A stretch of 64,000 bases of DNA from Alphaproteobacteria bacterium (lineage in GTDB: Bacteria; Pseudomonadota; Alphaproteobacteria; UBA3830): the NCBI GenBank assembly GCA_017649895.1, contig JAGCFW010000003.1, forward strand, positions 248,001 to 312,000. Direction: 5' to 3'. How positions within the stretch are numbered: position 1 is the first letter of the stretch; every line of letters starts with the position of its first letter. Shown piece by piece: positions 1 through 8,446 of the stretch. The notes below the pieces were generated by a model, which was not told the origin of the DNA, did not search any database, and worked only from the letters and a program-made list of their open reading frames with translations. A program made the translations under genes and the position numbers.

Positions 1-413
1 GGAAGATTTTTCAAGGCACCAATCAGCTTGTAAGAGCCAAATCCTCCGCGAGTTGCCCAGACTATGTCAGAATTAGGTGAATATATATTCTGCTTAAGAC
101 GATTAAATCTGTTGCCGTCAGTATCAGAAAATCTGCAAATATTTTTATCGATAAACGCCTCATCTGGTATTCGTATTCCGAACTTTCGAATATCTTCTTG
201 ATATTCTTTTTGAAATTCTTTAACTATTCCTGTGGCAGGAGATACATAGCCCACCTTCAGCTTCGCAAGTCTTTTTAAAATTTCTTGTCTCTCCCTATTC
301 TGAGACACCCCAGAACACCTGGTGTCACTTCGCTGTCTCGCGGCTGTTTGATCGAAACATAAAATCGAAAAGACGAGTCCCGCTAACAGACATCTCGCGT
401 ATTTAAAATTCAT
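1..413 (-). CDS. S66-family LD-carboxypeptidase, partial (N-terminal part)
   Basis: Reads leftward off the window edge; about 137 codons are present. The first 25 or so residues (MNFKYARCLLAG...) form a signal peptide. Further in come KVGYVSPATG and WATRGGFGSYKL, which match the S66 muramoyltetrapeptide carboxypeptidase (LdcA) pattern of an N-terminal beta strand followed by a conserved A-x-RGG-[YF]-G-S segment. S66 enzymes trim the terminal D-Ala from murein tetrapeptides during peptidoglycan recycling; some homologues instead give microcin C resistance. The catalytic Glu/His lie beyond the edge and cannot be checked. The ATG overlaps the stop codon of the upstream RND pump as TAATG, so the two are probably translationally coupled. 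Confidence 0.75.
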   Translation of the reverse strand, partial: MNFKYARCLLAGLVFSILCFDQTAARQRSDTRCSGVSQNRERQEILKRLAKLKVGYVSPATGIVKEFQKEYQEDIRKFGIRIPDEAFIDKNICRFSDTDGNRFNRLKQNIYSPNSDIVWATRGGFGSYKLIGALKNL

Positions 414-3400
414 TATTTGTAAAGCTCCGTATTAACTTCTCTGAATCTTGAGAACAAAAAGTAAACTATCGGCACGATGAACAGTGTAAACAAAGTTCCG
501 ATTGACATACCCCCGACTATGGACCAACCGATCTGACGACGAGCTGCCGCACCTGCTCCGGAGGCCAAAGCCAAAGGAATATTTCCAATAACCATAGCGA
601 AGGTCGTCATTAAAATCGGACGCAACCTCATGTAAGACGCTTCTCGCACCGCGTCAAAAGCCTCCTTGCCTGCCGCACGCGCTCGGTTCGCAAAATCGAC
701 AATCAAAATTCCGTGTTTCGTAATAAGACCTATCAGCGTAACGAGCCCTATCTTGGAATAAATGTTCAAAGTACCATAAGGAATGATCCAGAGAACAATC
801 AACGCCCCCGTAATTGAAAAAGGAACACTGAACATAATGATAAACGGATCAACAAAACTCTCGAACTGTGCCGCCAAAATCAAGTAAACGAAAATCAGTG
901 CTAATATGTAAATAAATATCACCATAGAGCTCTCTTCCAGGTAGGTCTTGGTCGAGCCCGAGAAACTCAACTGAATTGTCGATGGCAATTTTGTACTTTT
1001 CAGCTTATTTAGCCCTTCAATCGCCTCGCTTAAACTCACTCCATCAGCCAAATGCCCTTCGGCACTAGCCGCAAGCATTTTATTATAGTGAGACAGATTA
1101 TTCGGAGCGAAATTTTCCTGGAAAGAGACTAAATCGATTAACGGAACCATCCTTTGTTCATCCTTTTGAGACCCAGTATTTAACTTAGACTTTACGAAGA
1201 TATTTGAAAGATCCTCGATCGACCGTCGCTGATCCTGATCTACTTGAATAAACATCTCATCACGCTTGGACTCTCTCGTAACCCATCCGACTTTTTCACC
1301 CCTAATCAGATAGCCTATAGTATTCGCAATATCGCTGGCAGTAACTCCCAACGAGGATGCTTTGTCCCGATCTATCTTTATTATGTACTCTTGCTGTCTA
1401 GGAACCAATGTAGTCAACACCCTTGAAAACCACGGATATTGCTTATCTATATGGTACAAAAAGGCATTCCCATATTTTTCAAGATATTCGTAATCCTGAT
1501 TGGTTTGAAGAACGAAACGAACAACTGGTTTATCAGCACTACTTGCTCCCGCAGAAACACGACAATGAATCCCCGGAACCTCTTCCAACAAAGGATTCAT
1601 CTTGGCAGAAATTTGTCTGGTATCCAGATCTCTCTCGCTCCAATCCTTAAGGAAAATTCCTCCTTCGATTTTAGTCGGATCCGCATTTATATATCGGTTT
1701 TCGGCATAAGGAGTTTCTTTTAGGACCTCATCAATCCTCATAGCGTTCTCTTTGACAAACTCGAAGCTTGCGCCCACCGGTGCTTCACCAGAGACACTGA
1801 GAGAACACTGATCTTCTAGGGGTTTACTTTCGGATGGCATATAAAAAACAGCCAAAATTCCGATCAACGAAACCACAAAACCAACAGATAATGCAATAAC
1901 TTTGTGATCTAAAGTCCAAGTCAGAGCGTCATAGTATTTTTTGTCGATGGTTTTTAAAATTTCATCCTGCTTATCGGACAATTTTTTAAAATATCCTGTC
2001 GCCTTTTCTTTTCTGCTACGACTTAAAAGTCGCGAACACATCATCGGAGACAAAGTCAAGGCCACAAATCCTGAAATAATGACCGCACCGGACAAAGTCA
2101 AAGCGAACTCACGGAAACTTCTTCCCAAATTTCCAGGAGTCAAAGCAATCGGAATATAAGCCGACGCCAAAGTCAAGGTCATGGCAACAATCGAAAAAAA
2201 GATTTCATTCGACCCAACAAGCGACGCTTTCATCTTATCGAGCCCTTTTTCCATATGTTTGTGAATATTTTCGAGAACAACAATTGCATCATCCACAACT
2301 AAACCCACCGCCAGCACCATAGCCAAAAGGGTGAAGGTATTTATCGAAAAGTTAAACAAAGCGAGCAACGCAAATGTTCCGAGCAAAGAAACAGGTATGG
2401 TAACAATAGGAATCAGGGTTGCTCGGAAAGACCAAAGAAAAAGGAATACCACGACAATAACCAAAAAAGTCGCCTCAAAAATCGCGCGATACACATTTTT
2501 CATAGAAGCACTAATATCACGAGCCTCATCCATTGCGATTACCATTTTGGTCCCACTCGGAAGTAATTCTTCGATCTCCGGCATGACTTTTTTTACCTGC
2601 GAACTCAAATCAACAGGATTCGCATTTGCCTGTTTTGTTATGGTCAAAACAACACATTCTCTGCCATTAAACCACGACCCCGATCGCTTATCTTCAGGAA
2701 CCAGCTCCGAATGCCCGATGTCTTTTACTTTTATAATACTTTCCTTATTATTCAGACTCGGAATGATGACTTCGTCCATCTCTTTGGCATTGTAAAATTC
2801 TCCATCCAGAATAAGCATATACTCGCGATCTCGACTTATCAATCGACCACAAGGTTTCTGAACATGTTGATTTCTCAAGGCTTCTAAAACATCTGCAGGA
2901 GTATATCCGTAAACAGCCAGACGTTGCGGATCGAGAAACACCTTCATTTTCTTTACATTTCCTCCAGTCAGCACCACCTTACCGACCCCCGGAATAACTT
3001 CAAACTTCGACTTGATATAGCGATCAACATAGTCGTGAAGGTCATCCACGCTAATTTTATCGCTGGTGAAGGCTATAACTATTCCTCCTTGGTCATCAGG
3101 ATCTTCGCGGCTAATTGTTGGTTCAGGATTTCCCCATGGCAAATATACTTTCGCCATTGACAGCCTGTCTCTCACGTCAGAGGCAGCTGCATCAGGATCT
3201 CGCGTTGACTCAAACTCTAAAGTTATTTCACTCTCATCATTCTTACTGCTGGATGTCATGGTCTCAACTCCAGCAATCGTTGAAAAATGCTCTTCCAATA
3301 CCTTTGTAATCTGATTTTCCACAGCCTGCGGACTAGCACCACGATACTCTGTCTTCACAGTAACCATGGATTTTTCAATTTTCGGATCCTTACGAACGGG

Positions 3401-3496
3401 CAACTGCCATTGGCACACTAGTCCGATAATGACTATCAACAAAGTCAAAACCGTAGAAAACACCGGCCTTTTAATACAAACTTCCGTTAGCCCCAT
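413..3496 (-). CDS. RND efflux pump, inner-membrane permease (AcrB/HAE1-like)
   Basis: 1027 residues, the normal size for a proton-driven RND pump. An N-terminal membrane helix lies at about 12-30, followed by a large periplasmic loop and the TM2-TM6 block starting near residue 335. The pattern repeats in the second half. The TM4 proton-relay pair is present (VGLVVDDAIVVLEN, Asp-Asp at about 402-403), and so is the TM10 Lys (LITKHGILIVDF, about 927). The start ATG has a GAGGGG Shine-Dalgarno. The adaptor gene lies 24 bases upstream. Substrate cannot be told from sequence: MexB-like drug pumps and MdtB/C-type pumps share these motifs. No TolC-type outer-membrane channel gene is present in the window, so one must be supplied from elsewhere. 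Confidence 0.93.
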   Translation of the reverse strand: MGLTEVCIKRPVFSTVLTLLIVIIGLVCQWQLPVRKDPKIEKSMVTVKTEYRGASPQAVENQITKVLEEHFSTIAGVETMTSSSKNDESEITLEFESTRDPDAAASDVRDRLSMAKVYLPWGNPEPTISREDPDDQGGIVIAFTSDKISVDDLHDYVDRYIKSKFEVIPGVGKVVLTGGNVKKMKVFLDPQRLAVYGYTPADVLEALRNQHVQKPCGRLISRDREYMLILDGEFYNAKEMDEVIIPSLNNKESIIKVKDIGHSELVPEDKRSGSWFNGRECVVLTITKQANANPVDLSSQVKKVMPEIEELLPSGTKMVIAMDEARDISASMKNVYRAIFEATFLVIVVVFLFLWSFRATLIPIVTIPVSLLGTFALLALFNFSINTFTLLAMVLAVGLVVDDAIVVLENIHKHMEKGLDKMKASLVGSNEIFFSIVAMTLTLASAYIPIALTPGNLGRSFREFALTLSGAVIISGFVALTLSPMMCSRLLSRSRKEKATGYFKKLSDKQDEILKTIDKKYYDALTWTLDHKVIALSVGFVVSLIGILAVFYMPSESKPLEDQCSLSVSGEAPVGASFEFVKENAMRIDEVLKETPYAENRYINADPTKIEGGIFLKDWSERDLDTRQISAKMNPLLEEVPGIHCRVSAGASSADKPVVRFVLQTNQDYEYLEKYGNAFLYHIDKQYPWFSRVLTTLVPRQQEYIIKIDRDKASSLGVTASDIANTIGYLIRGEKVGWVTRESKRDEMFIQVDQDQRRSIEDLSNIFVKSKLNTGSQKDEQRMVPLIDLVSFQENFAPNNLSHYNKMLAASAEGHLADGVSLSEAIEGLNKLKSTKLPSTIQLSFSGSTKTYLEESSMVIFIYILALIFVYLILAAQFESFVDPFIIMFSVPFSITGALIVLWIIPYGTLNIYSKIGLVTLIGLITKHGILIVDFANRARAAGKEAFDAVREASYMRLRPILMTTFAMVIGNIPLALASGAGAAARRQIGWSIVGGMSIGTLFTLFIVPIVYFLFSRFREVNTELYK

Positions 3497-3520
3497 ACGC
3501 CTATCCCCTCTCTCCGAAAA

Positions 3521-4663
3521 TTAATTCTTGCTTGCTGTCGTTTTTTCCCGATATGCTTTGTAGGCATTTATGATCTCAGAAGAACTGAATTCATCTCGAA
3601 CTTTAACAGCACGACCGTCACTGACTCTTTCCTTTCCTTTGGTAATTACAAGGTCACCCTCATTAACCCCGGTGATAATTTCAACATTGCCGTTCTTTCT
3701 CATACCTGTGGTAACCAAACGCCTAATTGCCATACCGTCTGACACAATGTATAACATGCTTTCATTGCCGGATTTTTCAATAGCGCTTTCCGGAACAACA
3801 ATTCCCTGCTCTCCCTCGTTAACGGTAATACGTATCTTCACAAATCGTCCCGGCTTCAAAATTTGAGAATTCATCGCAATGTCTTCGGGTACATCAAGAA
3901 TTGCACGAACCTTGAAAGAGTGACTAACCTTATCGCTTTCCGGCTCTATGGCGCTGATTTTGGCCGAATAGCTTTGCAATGCATCTCCGCCGACATAAAC
4001 TTCTATCTCTTGGCTTACATAAATTTTATCTACGTCAATTTCTGCCACGGAAAAATCAACTTTCAACGGATGGTTATCAACCAACTTTACCAAATCCGTA
4101 CCTGACTGGATAAACTGTCCTGCGCTTATGTGTTTTATTCCGATCATTCCCCCGAAAGGAGCCAAAATCTTATGTTTTTCCAAATTTACCTTTGCTGAAT
4201 TCAGTTTGGCCGACGCCACCTGCATGTCCGAATAGGCTTGCTCCTTCTTTATTTTCGCGGCAGCACCTCGACCGGCTAACTTGTCCAACAATTCGTATTC
4301 AATTTTTTCTTTGCGATAACGAGCCTCGGCCTCCCTGAGCTCCGCCTGAGCAAGAGATTCATCGAATTGAATCAATAAATCACCTTTCTCGACGATAGAA
4401 CCGTCGCTGAAGAAAATTTTATCTACCTTAGCGTTAACTTCCGATTTCAAATCAACAGAATCACACGGAACCAAAGTACCGATCGTATTTATATATCTTT
4501 CCACGGAACCAAATGCAGCTTTACTGACTATAACGCTCTGCGGCCCTTCTTTTATCTCAGGATCCGAAGTTGAAAAAACGATATAACTCAAAACTCCGAG
4601 TGCTACAACCGCCACACCTGCAACTATTATTCTTGCTTTTTTAGATTCAAAGGATATATTCAT
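3521..4663 (-). CDS. RND efflux periplasmic adaptor (membrane fusion protein)
   Basis: 380 residues with an N-terminal membrane anchor at about 10-30 (IIVAGVAVVALGVLSYIVF) and no lipobox. A lipoyl-type half motif surrounds an alpha-helical hairpin at about 95-165, rich in Glu/Lys/Ala (LAQAELREAEARYRKEK), and the second half motif follows (ILAPFGGMIG). Beta-barrel and membrane-proximal domains make up the rest. It bridges the RND pump to an outer-membrane channel. It is the first protein gene of a three-gene leftward operon (adaptor, pump, S66 peptidase). The tRNA-Pro gene ends only 23 bases upstream on the same strand, so the operon may be expressed in part by read-through from the tRNA promoter. 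Confidence 0.9.
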   Translation of the reverse strand: MNISFESKKARIIVAGVAVVALGVLSYIVFSTSDPEIKEGPQSVIVSKAAFGSVERYINTIGTLVPCDSVDLKSEVNAKVDKIFFSDGSIVEKGDLLIQFDESLAQAELREAEARYRKEKIEYELLDKLAGRGAAAKIKKEQAYSDMQVASAKLNSAKVNLEKHKILAPFGGMIGIKHISAGQFIQSGTDLVKLVDNHPLKVDFSVAEIDVDKIYVSQEIEVYVGGDALQSYSAKISAIEPESDKVSHSFKVRAILDVPEDIAMNSQILKPGRFVKIRITVNEGEQGIVVPESAIEKSGNESMLYIVSDGMAIRRLVTTGMRKNGNVEIITGVNEGDLVITKGKERVSDGRAVKVRDEFSSSEIINAYKAYREKTTASKN

Positions 4664-4686
4664 GCTCTCTGTTCTCTCTGTCTAAC

Positions 4687-4763
4687 TGGTCGGAGTGAGA
4701 GGATTCGAACCTCCGACCCCAGCCTCCCGAAGGCTGTGCTCTACCAGGCTGAGCCACACTCCG
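4687..4763 (-). tRNA. tRNA-Pro (anticodon CGG)
   Basis: The minus strand folds into a complete cloverleaf. The acceptor CGGAGTG pairs with CACTCCG. The anticodon arm is CAGCC-TTCGGGA-GGCTG with CGG at positions 34-36, and the T arm carries TTCGAAT. The discriminator A and the 3' CCA are encoded. Total length is 77 bases. Confidence 0.96.
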
Positions 4764-4806
4764 TAAACTCCAGACCCCGCAATAATCGCACAAACCGCTA
4801 AAAATA

Positions 4807-5604
4807 TCAAACATTAACTGACATTTTTTTGTCAGAAATTTTTGGTTTCTTGTTAAATGTCATGTACAAATCCTCCAGTTTTATATTATTTTTTTCTTCT
4901 CCTGAAATGTTTGCAACCACCTGTCCGTAGTTCAAAACCACGAGCCTATCAGAATGTTTCAAGGCAAACTCCGGATCATTGACAACCATAATCGTCGTCA
5001 TTTTTTTCGATCTAATTATCTTGCTTGTAGCCTCCAACAACGCATGAGAGGCTTCTTCATCCAATCCTGTCGAATGCTCATCAATAACCAGGACTTTTGC
5101 CCCCTTGATTACGGCAATCAACAATGCCAGCACTTGTTTATATGGTTTCGGAATATTATCCACCTTTTCATGCAGTAAATTCTCCATCTCCATAAAATTC
5201 AGATTTCTCAGCTGAGCGTAAAACCTTTCTTCCATATCGTCTCGAATGGCCTCTCTTACGCAGCTTTTTGGCTGATGACTCAGCGTTGCCAGAACCAGAT
5301 TTTCCAGCACTGTCAAACTTCCCGCTGTACAAACATTGTTATTAAAAAACACCGAGGAAACTATCTTCGATCTGGAATACAAAGATTGCGCAGTAATATC
5401 AACTTTGTTGTACCACAATCTTCCGAAATTCAACTGAATATGTCCCGCTAAAAATCTCAGCAAAGTACTCCTACCGCTTCCGTTGTTTCCTAAGATAGAA
5501 ACAACTTCTCCGTCTTGAACAGAAAACTTCACTCCTCTCAAGGCGACTCTTTCTAACGGAGTCCCTGCATAAAATACAACGAACGCATCTTCTATATCTA
5601 TCAT
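4807..5604 (-). CDS. ABC transporter ATP-binding protein (COG1101-like) with degenerate catalytic motifs
   Basis: 265 residues. It aligns by eye along its whole length with the ATPase of the COG1101/COG4120/COG2984 uptake systems: SLTVLENLVLA, VLVIDEHSTGLDE and a C-terminal GEEK...LEDL. Four functional motifs differ from consensus. The Walker A is G39-N-N-G-S-G-R45-S-T, with Arg where the catalytic Lys should be (codon AGG at 5470-5472). The Q-loop Gln is Phe87. The LSGGQRQ signature is IPKPYKQ (151-157). The switch His is Asn209. Walker B (D175-E176) is kept. Twelve bases separate it from the permease gene upstream, and its start has a GGAG ribosome binding site. Either it is a non-hydrolysing or unusually regulated subunit, or the system is decaying although the frame is intact. 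Confidence 0.82.
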   Translation of the reverse strand: MIDIEDAFVVFYAGTPLERVALRGVKFSVQDGEVVSILGNNGSGRSTLLRFLAGHIQLNFGRLWYNKVDITAQSLYSRSKIVSSVFFNNNVCTAGSLTVLENLVLATLSHQPKSCVREAIRDDMEERFYAQLRNLNFMEMENLLHEKVDNIPKPYKQVLALLIAVIKGAKVLVIDEHSTGLDEEASHALLEATSKIIRSKKMTTIMVVNDPEFALKHSDRLVVLNYGQVVANISGEEKNNIKLEDLYMTFNKKPKISDKKMSVNV

Positions 5605-5616
5605 AGCTCACTCCTT

Positions 5617-6480
5617 TTAATTTTCTCTGGTTTTATCGATATAATTGCTTCGTCTCAACGCAACTAGCATAACTAAGATTACGGCCATCACTACGTTAGT
5701 GTACTCTTCACCTACGCCAATTAATTCTCTGGTTACCAATATCTTTAGTGCAGCCTGATAACAAATTGCTCCCACAAATGTACCGATAATTGCCGTTTTT
5801 ATGTTCACATGACTGAATATCCTACCGCCTAGGATGATGGCTGTTATACCGAAAATAATGCATCCGCTCCCCATGTTAACTGAGAATTCCCCTGTTATTT
5901 GAGCAACCAGGGCTCCCGCTAAAGCGAAAAGCAAATTTTCTAAACCCAATCCGCAAGACAAAATCTGCATGCCATCGACCCCCATGGATTCGGTAATTAT
6001 TTCACCATCACCGTAAATTCTCATGGAAAGTCCGTACTCCGAGATCATCAATTTGTAAAATAAATATACAATCGGACAGACAATCACCAGGGCAAGAATA
6101 AAATTGCTGATTGGAGATAAATTTCCAAACACGGAAGACGGAACAAACCTTTTGAATTCAACCAATTTCGTCAACAAGGATTGCAATCCTCCCACGGTCA
6201 GCAAGCTCGCTATAATTGCATCCAATTTTATGTAGTTAATGAAAGAAGCTGTGATGGCTCCCGCAGTGTATCCCATAAACATCGCGATTATTATTGCAAA
6301 CAGCGGATTCATTCCCGCTAACACCATAACACCATAAATACACCCTCCCAAGGCAAAGCTGGCCTCGCAGGTTAAATCTATTAATTTAAAGACCTTATTA
6401 GATAAAAAAATGCCCAGCCCCACTAACGAAAATGCCAGACCAAAAGCCAAAATGAAAAAAATACTATCAAAAATAGGCAT
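5617..6480 (-). CDS. ABC transporter permease (COG4120-like, branched-chain amino acid permease fold)
   Basis: 287 residues from the ATG at 6480, chosen because GGAG lies six bases upstream; an in-frame GTG at 6492 lacks a site. The protein is almost entirely hydrophobic, with about eight to nine helices. It has LTCEASFALGG near 35 and the cytoplasmic segment YGLSMRIYGDGE near 155, in the place of the LRATG-type coupling segment of LivH/COG4120 permeases. Relatives in other bacteria work with a periplasmic binding protein (COG2984) and have been linked to amino-acid or tryptophan uptake. No such binding protein is encoded next to it here, so the substrate is unknown. Confidence 0.83.
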   Translation of the reverse strand: MPIFDSIFFILAFGLAFSLVGLGIFLSNKVFKLIDLTCEASFALGGCIYGVMVLAGMNPLFAIIIAMFMGYTAGAITASFINYIKLDAIIASLLTVGGLQSLLTKLVEFKRFVPSSVFGNLSPISNFILALVIVCPIVYLFYKLMISEYGLSMRIYGDGEIITESMGVDGMQILSCGLGLENLLFALAGALVAQITGEFSVNMGSGCIIFGITAIILGGRIFSHVNIKTAIIGTFVGAICYQAALKILVTRELIGVGEEYTNVVMAVILVMLVALRRSNYIDKTREN

Positions 6481-6546
6481 ACTCATCTCCACAAAACAAT
6501 AAAGGAAAAATTACGCTCCCTTAAACAACAACCACTCGATCACCCA

Positions 6547-6639
6547 TCAATCCACAAACGAAATTCTCAAACGTCCATTTTCTCCTGACGGAAATTTTTC
6601 TTCCTCCATCCTTTTATCTTTCTCTTCAGACATCGTCAT
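6547..6639 (-). CDS. possible 30-residue leader or remnant ORF
   Basis: A short frame with a plausible ribosome binding site (TAAGGA) just before its ATG encodes a charged peptide beginning MTMSEEKDKR and ending RISFVD. It lies between the LRR gene's terminator and the ABC permease, in the slot where a substrate-binding protein gene often sits. It does not resemble such a protein. It may be a leader peptide, a gene remnant, or chance. Confidence 0.25.
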   Translation of the reverse strand: MTMSEEKDKRMEEEKFPSGENGRLRISFVD

Positions 6640-6773
6640 TCCTTACAATTCCAAAACTTTTATTTCATGCTATCAGCATTAGGTTAAAATTTAGTTAATT
6701 ATTAGTCCTTTATCTATGAAACGAATCGAAATTGAATAAGACTGTGCTTCTCGAGTTTTTCATAAGAAAAACA

Positions 6774-6809
6774 GAGACAATTGCCGATCTCAGAAATCGC
6801 AATCGTCTC
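6774..6809 (-). terminator. intrinsic terminator of the LRR gene
   Basis: A near-perfect inverted repeat (GAGACgATTGCgAT paired with ATCGgCAATtGTCTC) lies just after the LRR stop codon, and a T-rich stretch follows on the minus strand. Confidence 0.7.
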
Positions 6810-6822
6810 TCAAAGAAAATTT

Positions 6823-8301
6823 TTATATTCCCAGATCAAGAGTATTTACTCCGTGCTCTTTCTTCCAAATCTTAAGTCTATTTCTTTCTTTTACCTGCTG
6901 ACGTTCACTGACCCCTGAAAAATCATTTCCTTCCCAATTAACGACTTTCAGTTTTGTTCCACTAGGAATTGTCTCCATAAATCCTATAACGTCAGGCAAC
7001 GTTATCTTGTTATCGGCAAAGTTGACTGCTATCAGGTTTTTCATTTGCGAAACCGACAGAGATTTCACCGCTCCAGCAATGTTATTGCCTCGGAAATAAG
7101 CATATTGCAGCGAGTCGTTCTGTAATCCCGAACACAAAGATGAAAAAGCTGAATCACTCATTTCACAGTTATTGGCGACAAACGAAATCAAACTATTCAT
7201 CCCCTTAAGAGATGTCGCCAAAACTTTCGCAGTTTGCTCATTAATCGGATCCCCTGAAACATTCAATGTCTTCAACCTAGTTAATCTTTCCAATGCTGTG
7301 GAAATCGTTTGCAATACAGAATCCGGAAGATTCATATCCGAAATATCCAAATTCTCAAGATGCTTTAGTTGCTCCAATGCTGCATTAAGGGCTTTGGAAT
7401 TATGATACGCCTCCACTCCGTCATGTGAATTAAAATCATCGAAACATATCTTCAAATCCCTAAGTTCCTTCAAATTCGCCAGCGAACCAAAGAATTCCCT
7501 AACCTGGTTTTCGGTACTTTCAAGAACTGAATACTCCAATCTATTTAATTTTTTCAGCTCTCCCAAAAATCGCAACAAATTATCATAGACTTGGCTGTCC
7601 TTGACTCTCATAAACCCAAGATTCAGCTCCGACAGGGTCTCTTTTGATTTTTCAAGGGTCTTCTGCAATATGGTGCATCCTTCATCACCCAATTCCCCTA
7701 ATGTGAGTCTTAAGTATTTGATAACCTCCAAGTCTCCCACAGCCGCAAGCAATTTGGCGGACTCAGCTCGTGCCATACTCGGATCCATAATAGTCAGAAA
7801 TTCTAACTGCTTGTGACGCGTAATGATATCCGTAAATTCCTCAAAATCCCTCTTCGCAACAGTGCAGGAATTTATTATCAAATTTTTTACGGTCATCGGT
7901 AAAAACTTTCGGATACCTTTCAAAACTTCTTTGGTTAAATCCAAATTACATATTTCTACACTGAGTAATTCCGGATATTTCGAAAAGCAGTCCGCCTCCG
8001 TGAAATTCTCATCCTTCCACTGTTCTTCGGAGTAAGTCTTGTCTTTTCCGAGCAATGTTATTTTATTCTTAGATATCCTGATTCCAATGACATTTTCCCT
8101 TGCTATACTTCCCTTGCTCTTGGTAAAGGGATAATAATCTATCTCTTGAACTTCCTCGTCATCGCTGATTTTTTCATCAACAATATAGCTACTATTAAAA
8201 TTCCTTTTCTTTGTAGGCTCGTTATCTCTGGCAAGAACGCTACCCCCAAACAACGCAAGAACACAAGACAAAGATAAAAACTTATACAAACAACTCCTCA
8301 T
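6823..8301 (-). CDS. exported leucine-rich-repeat protein (ribonuclease-inhibitor type)
   Basis: 492 residues from the ATG at 8301, which has GGAG six bases upstream; an upstream in-frame ATG at 8334 has no site. MRSCLYKFLSLSCVLALFGG is a Sec signal peptide. A short acidic linker and about 90 residues follow, and from about 100 to 470 there are degenerate LRRs of 25-29 residues with LxxLxLxxxxL cores (for example LKHLENLDISDMNLPDS, LTRLKTLNVSGDPINEQ). These repeats resemble the RNI/NLR class used by eukaryotes and by secreted bacterial effectors. No catalytic domain is visible. It is monocistronic with its own terminator. Role unknown; a surface or secreted protein-binding function is an inference from the repeats. 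Confidence 0.72.
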   Translation of the reverse strand: MRSCLYKFLSLSCVLALFGGSVLARDNEPTKKRNFNSSYIVDEKISDDEEVQEIDYYPFTKSKGSIARENVIGIRISKNKITLLGKDKTYSEEQWKDENFTEADCFSKYPELLSVEICNLDLTKEVLKGIRKFLPMTVKNLIINSCTVAKRDFEEFTDIITRHKQLEFLTIMDPSMARAESAKLLAAVGDLEVIKYLRLTLGELGDEGCTILQKTLEKSKETLSELNLGFMRVKDSQVYDNLLRFLGELKKLNRLEYSVLESTENQVREFFGSLANLKELRDLKICFDDFNSHDGVEAYHNSKALNAALEQLKHLENLDISDMNLPDSVLQTISTALERLTRLKTLNVSGDPINEQTAKVLATSLKGMNSLISFVANNCEMSDSAFSSLCSGLQNDSLQYAYFRGNNIAGAVKSLSVSQMKNLIAVNFADNKITLPDVIGFMETIPSGTKLKVVNWEGNDFSGVSERQQVKERNRLKIWKKEHGVNTLDLGI

Positions 8302-8401
8302 TAGTAACTCCACATAACTATCTTTCCCCATCAAATCACAAAAAAGTAAATAACTTATGAAAATTTGTATATTTTCTCGATCTTTTATAAAAAATATTGT
8401 G

Positions 8402-8407
8402 TATAAT
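8402..8407 (+). promoter_or_regulatory. -10 element (TATAAT) of the phosphomannomutase-primase-sigma operon
   Basis: A perfect TATAAT lies 39 bases upstream of the ATG at 8447, preceded by an A/T-rich tract without a convincing -35. It is the only good promoter signal ahead of the manB/dnaG/rpoD run. Confidence 0.5.
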
Positions 8408-8446
8408 TAAAATCTGTGGTTTTTTTACGATATTTTGGAACGAAAT

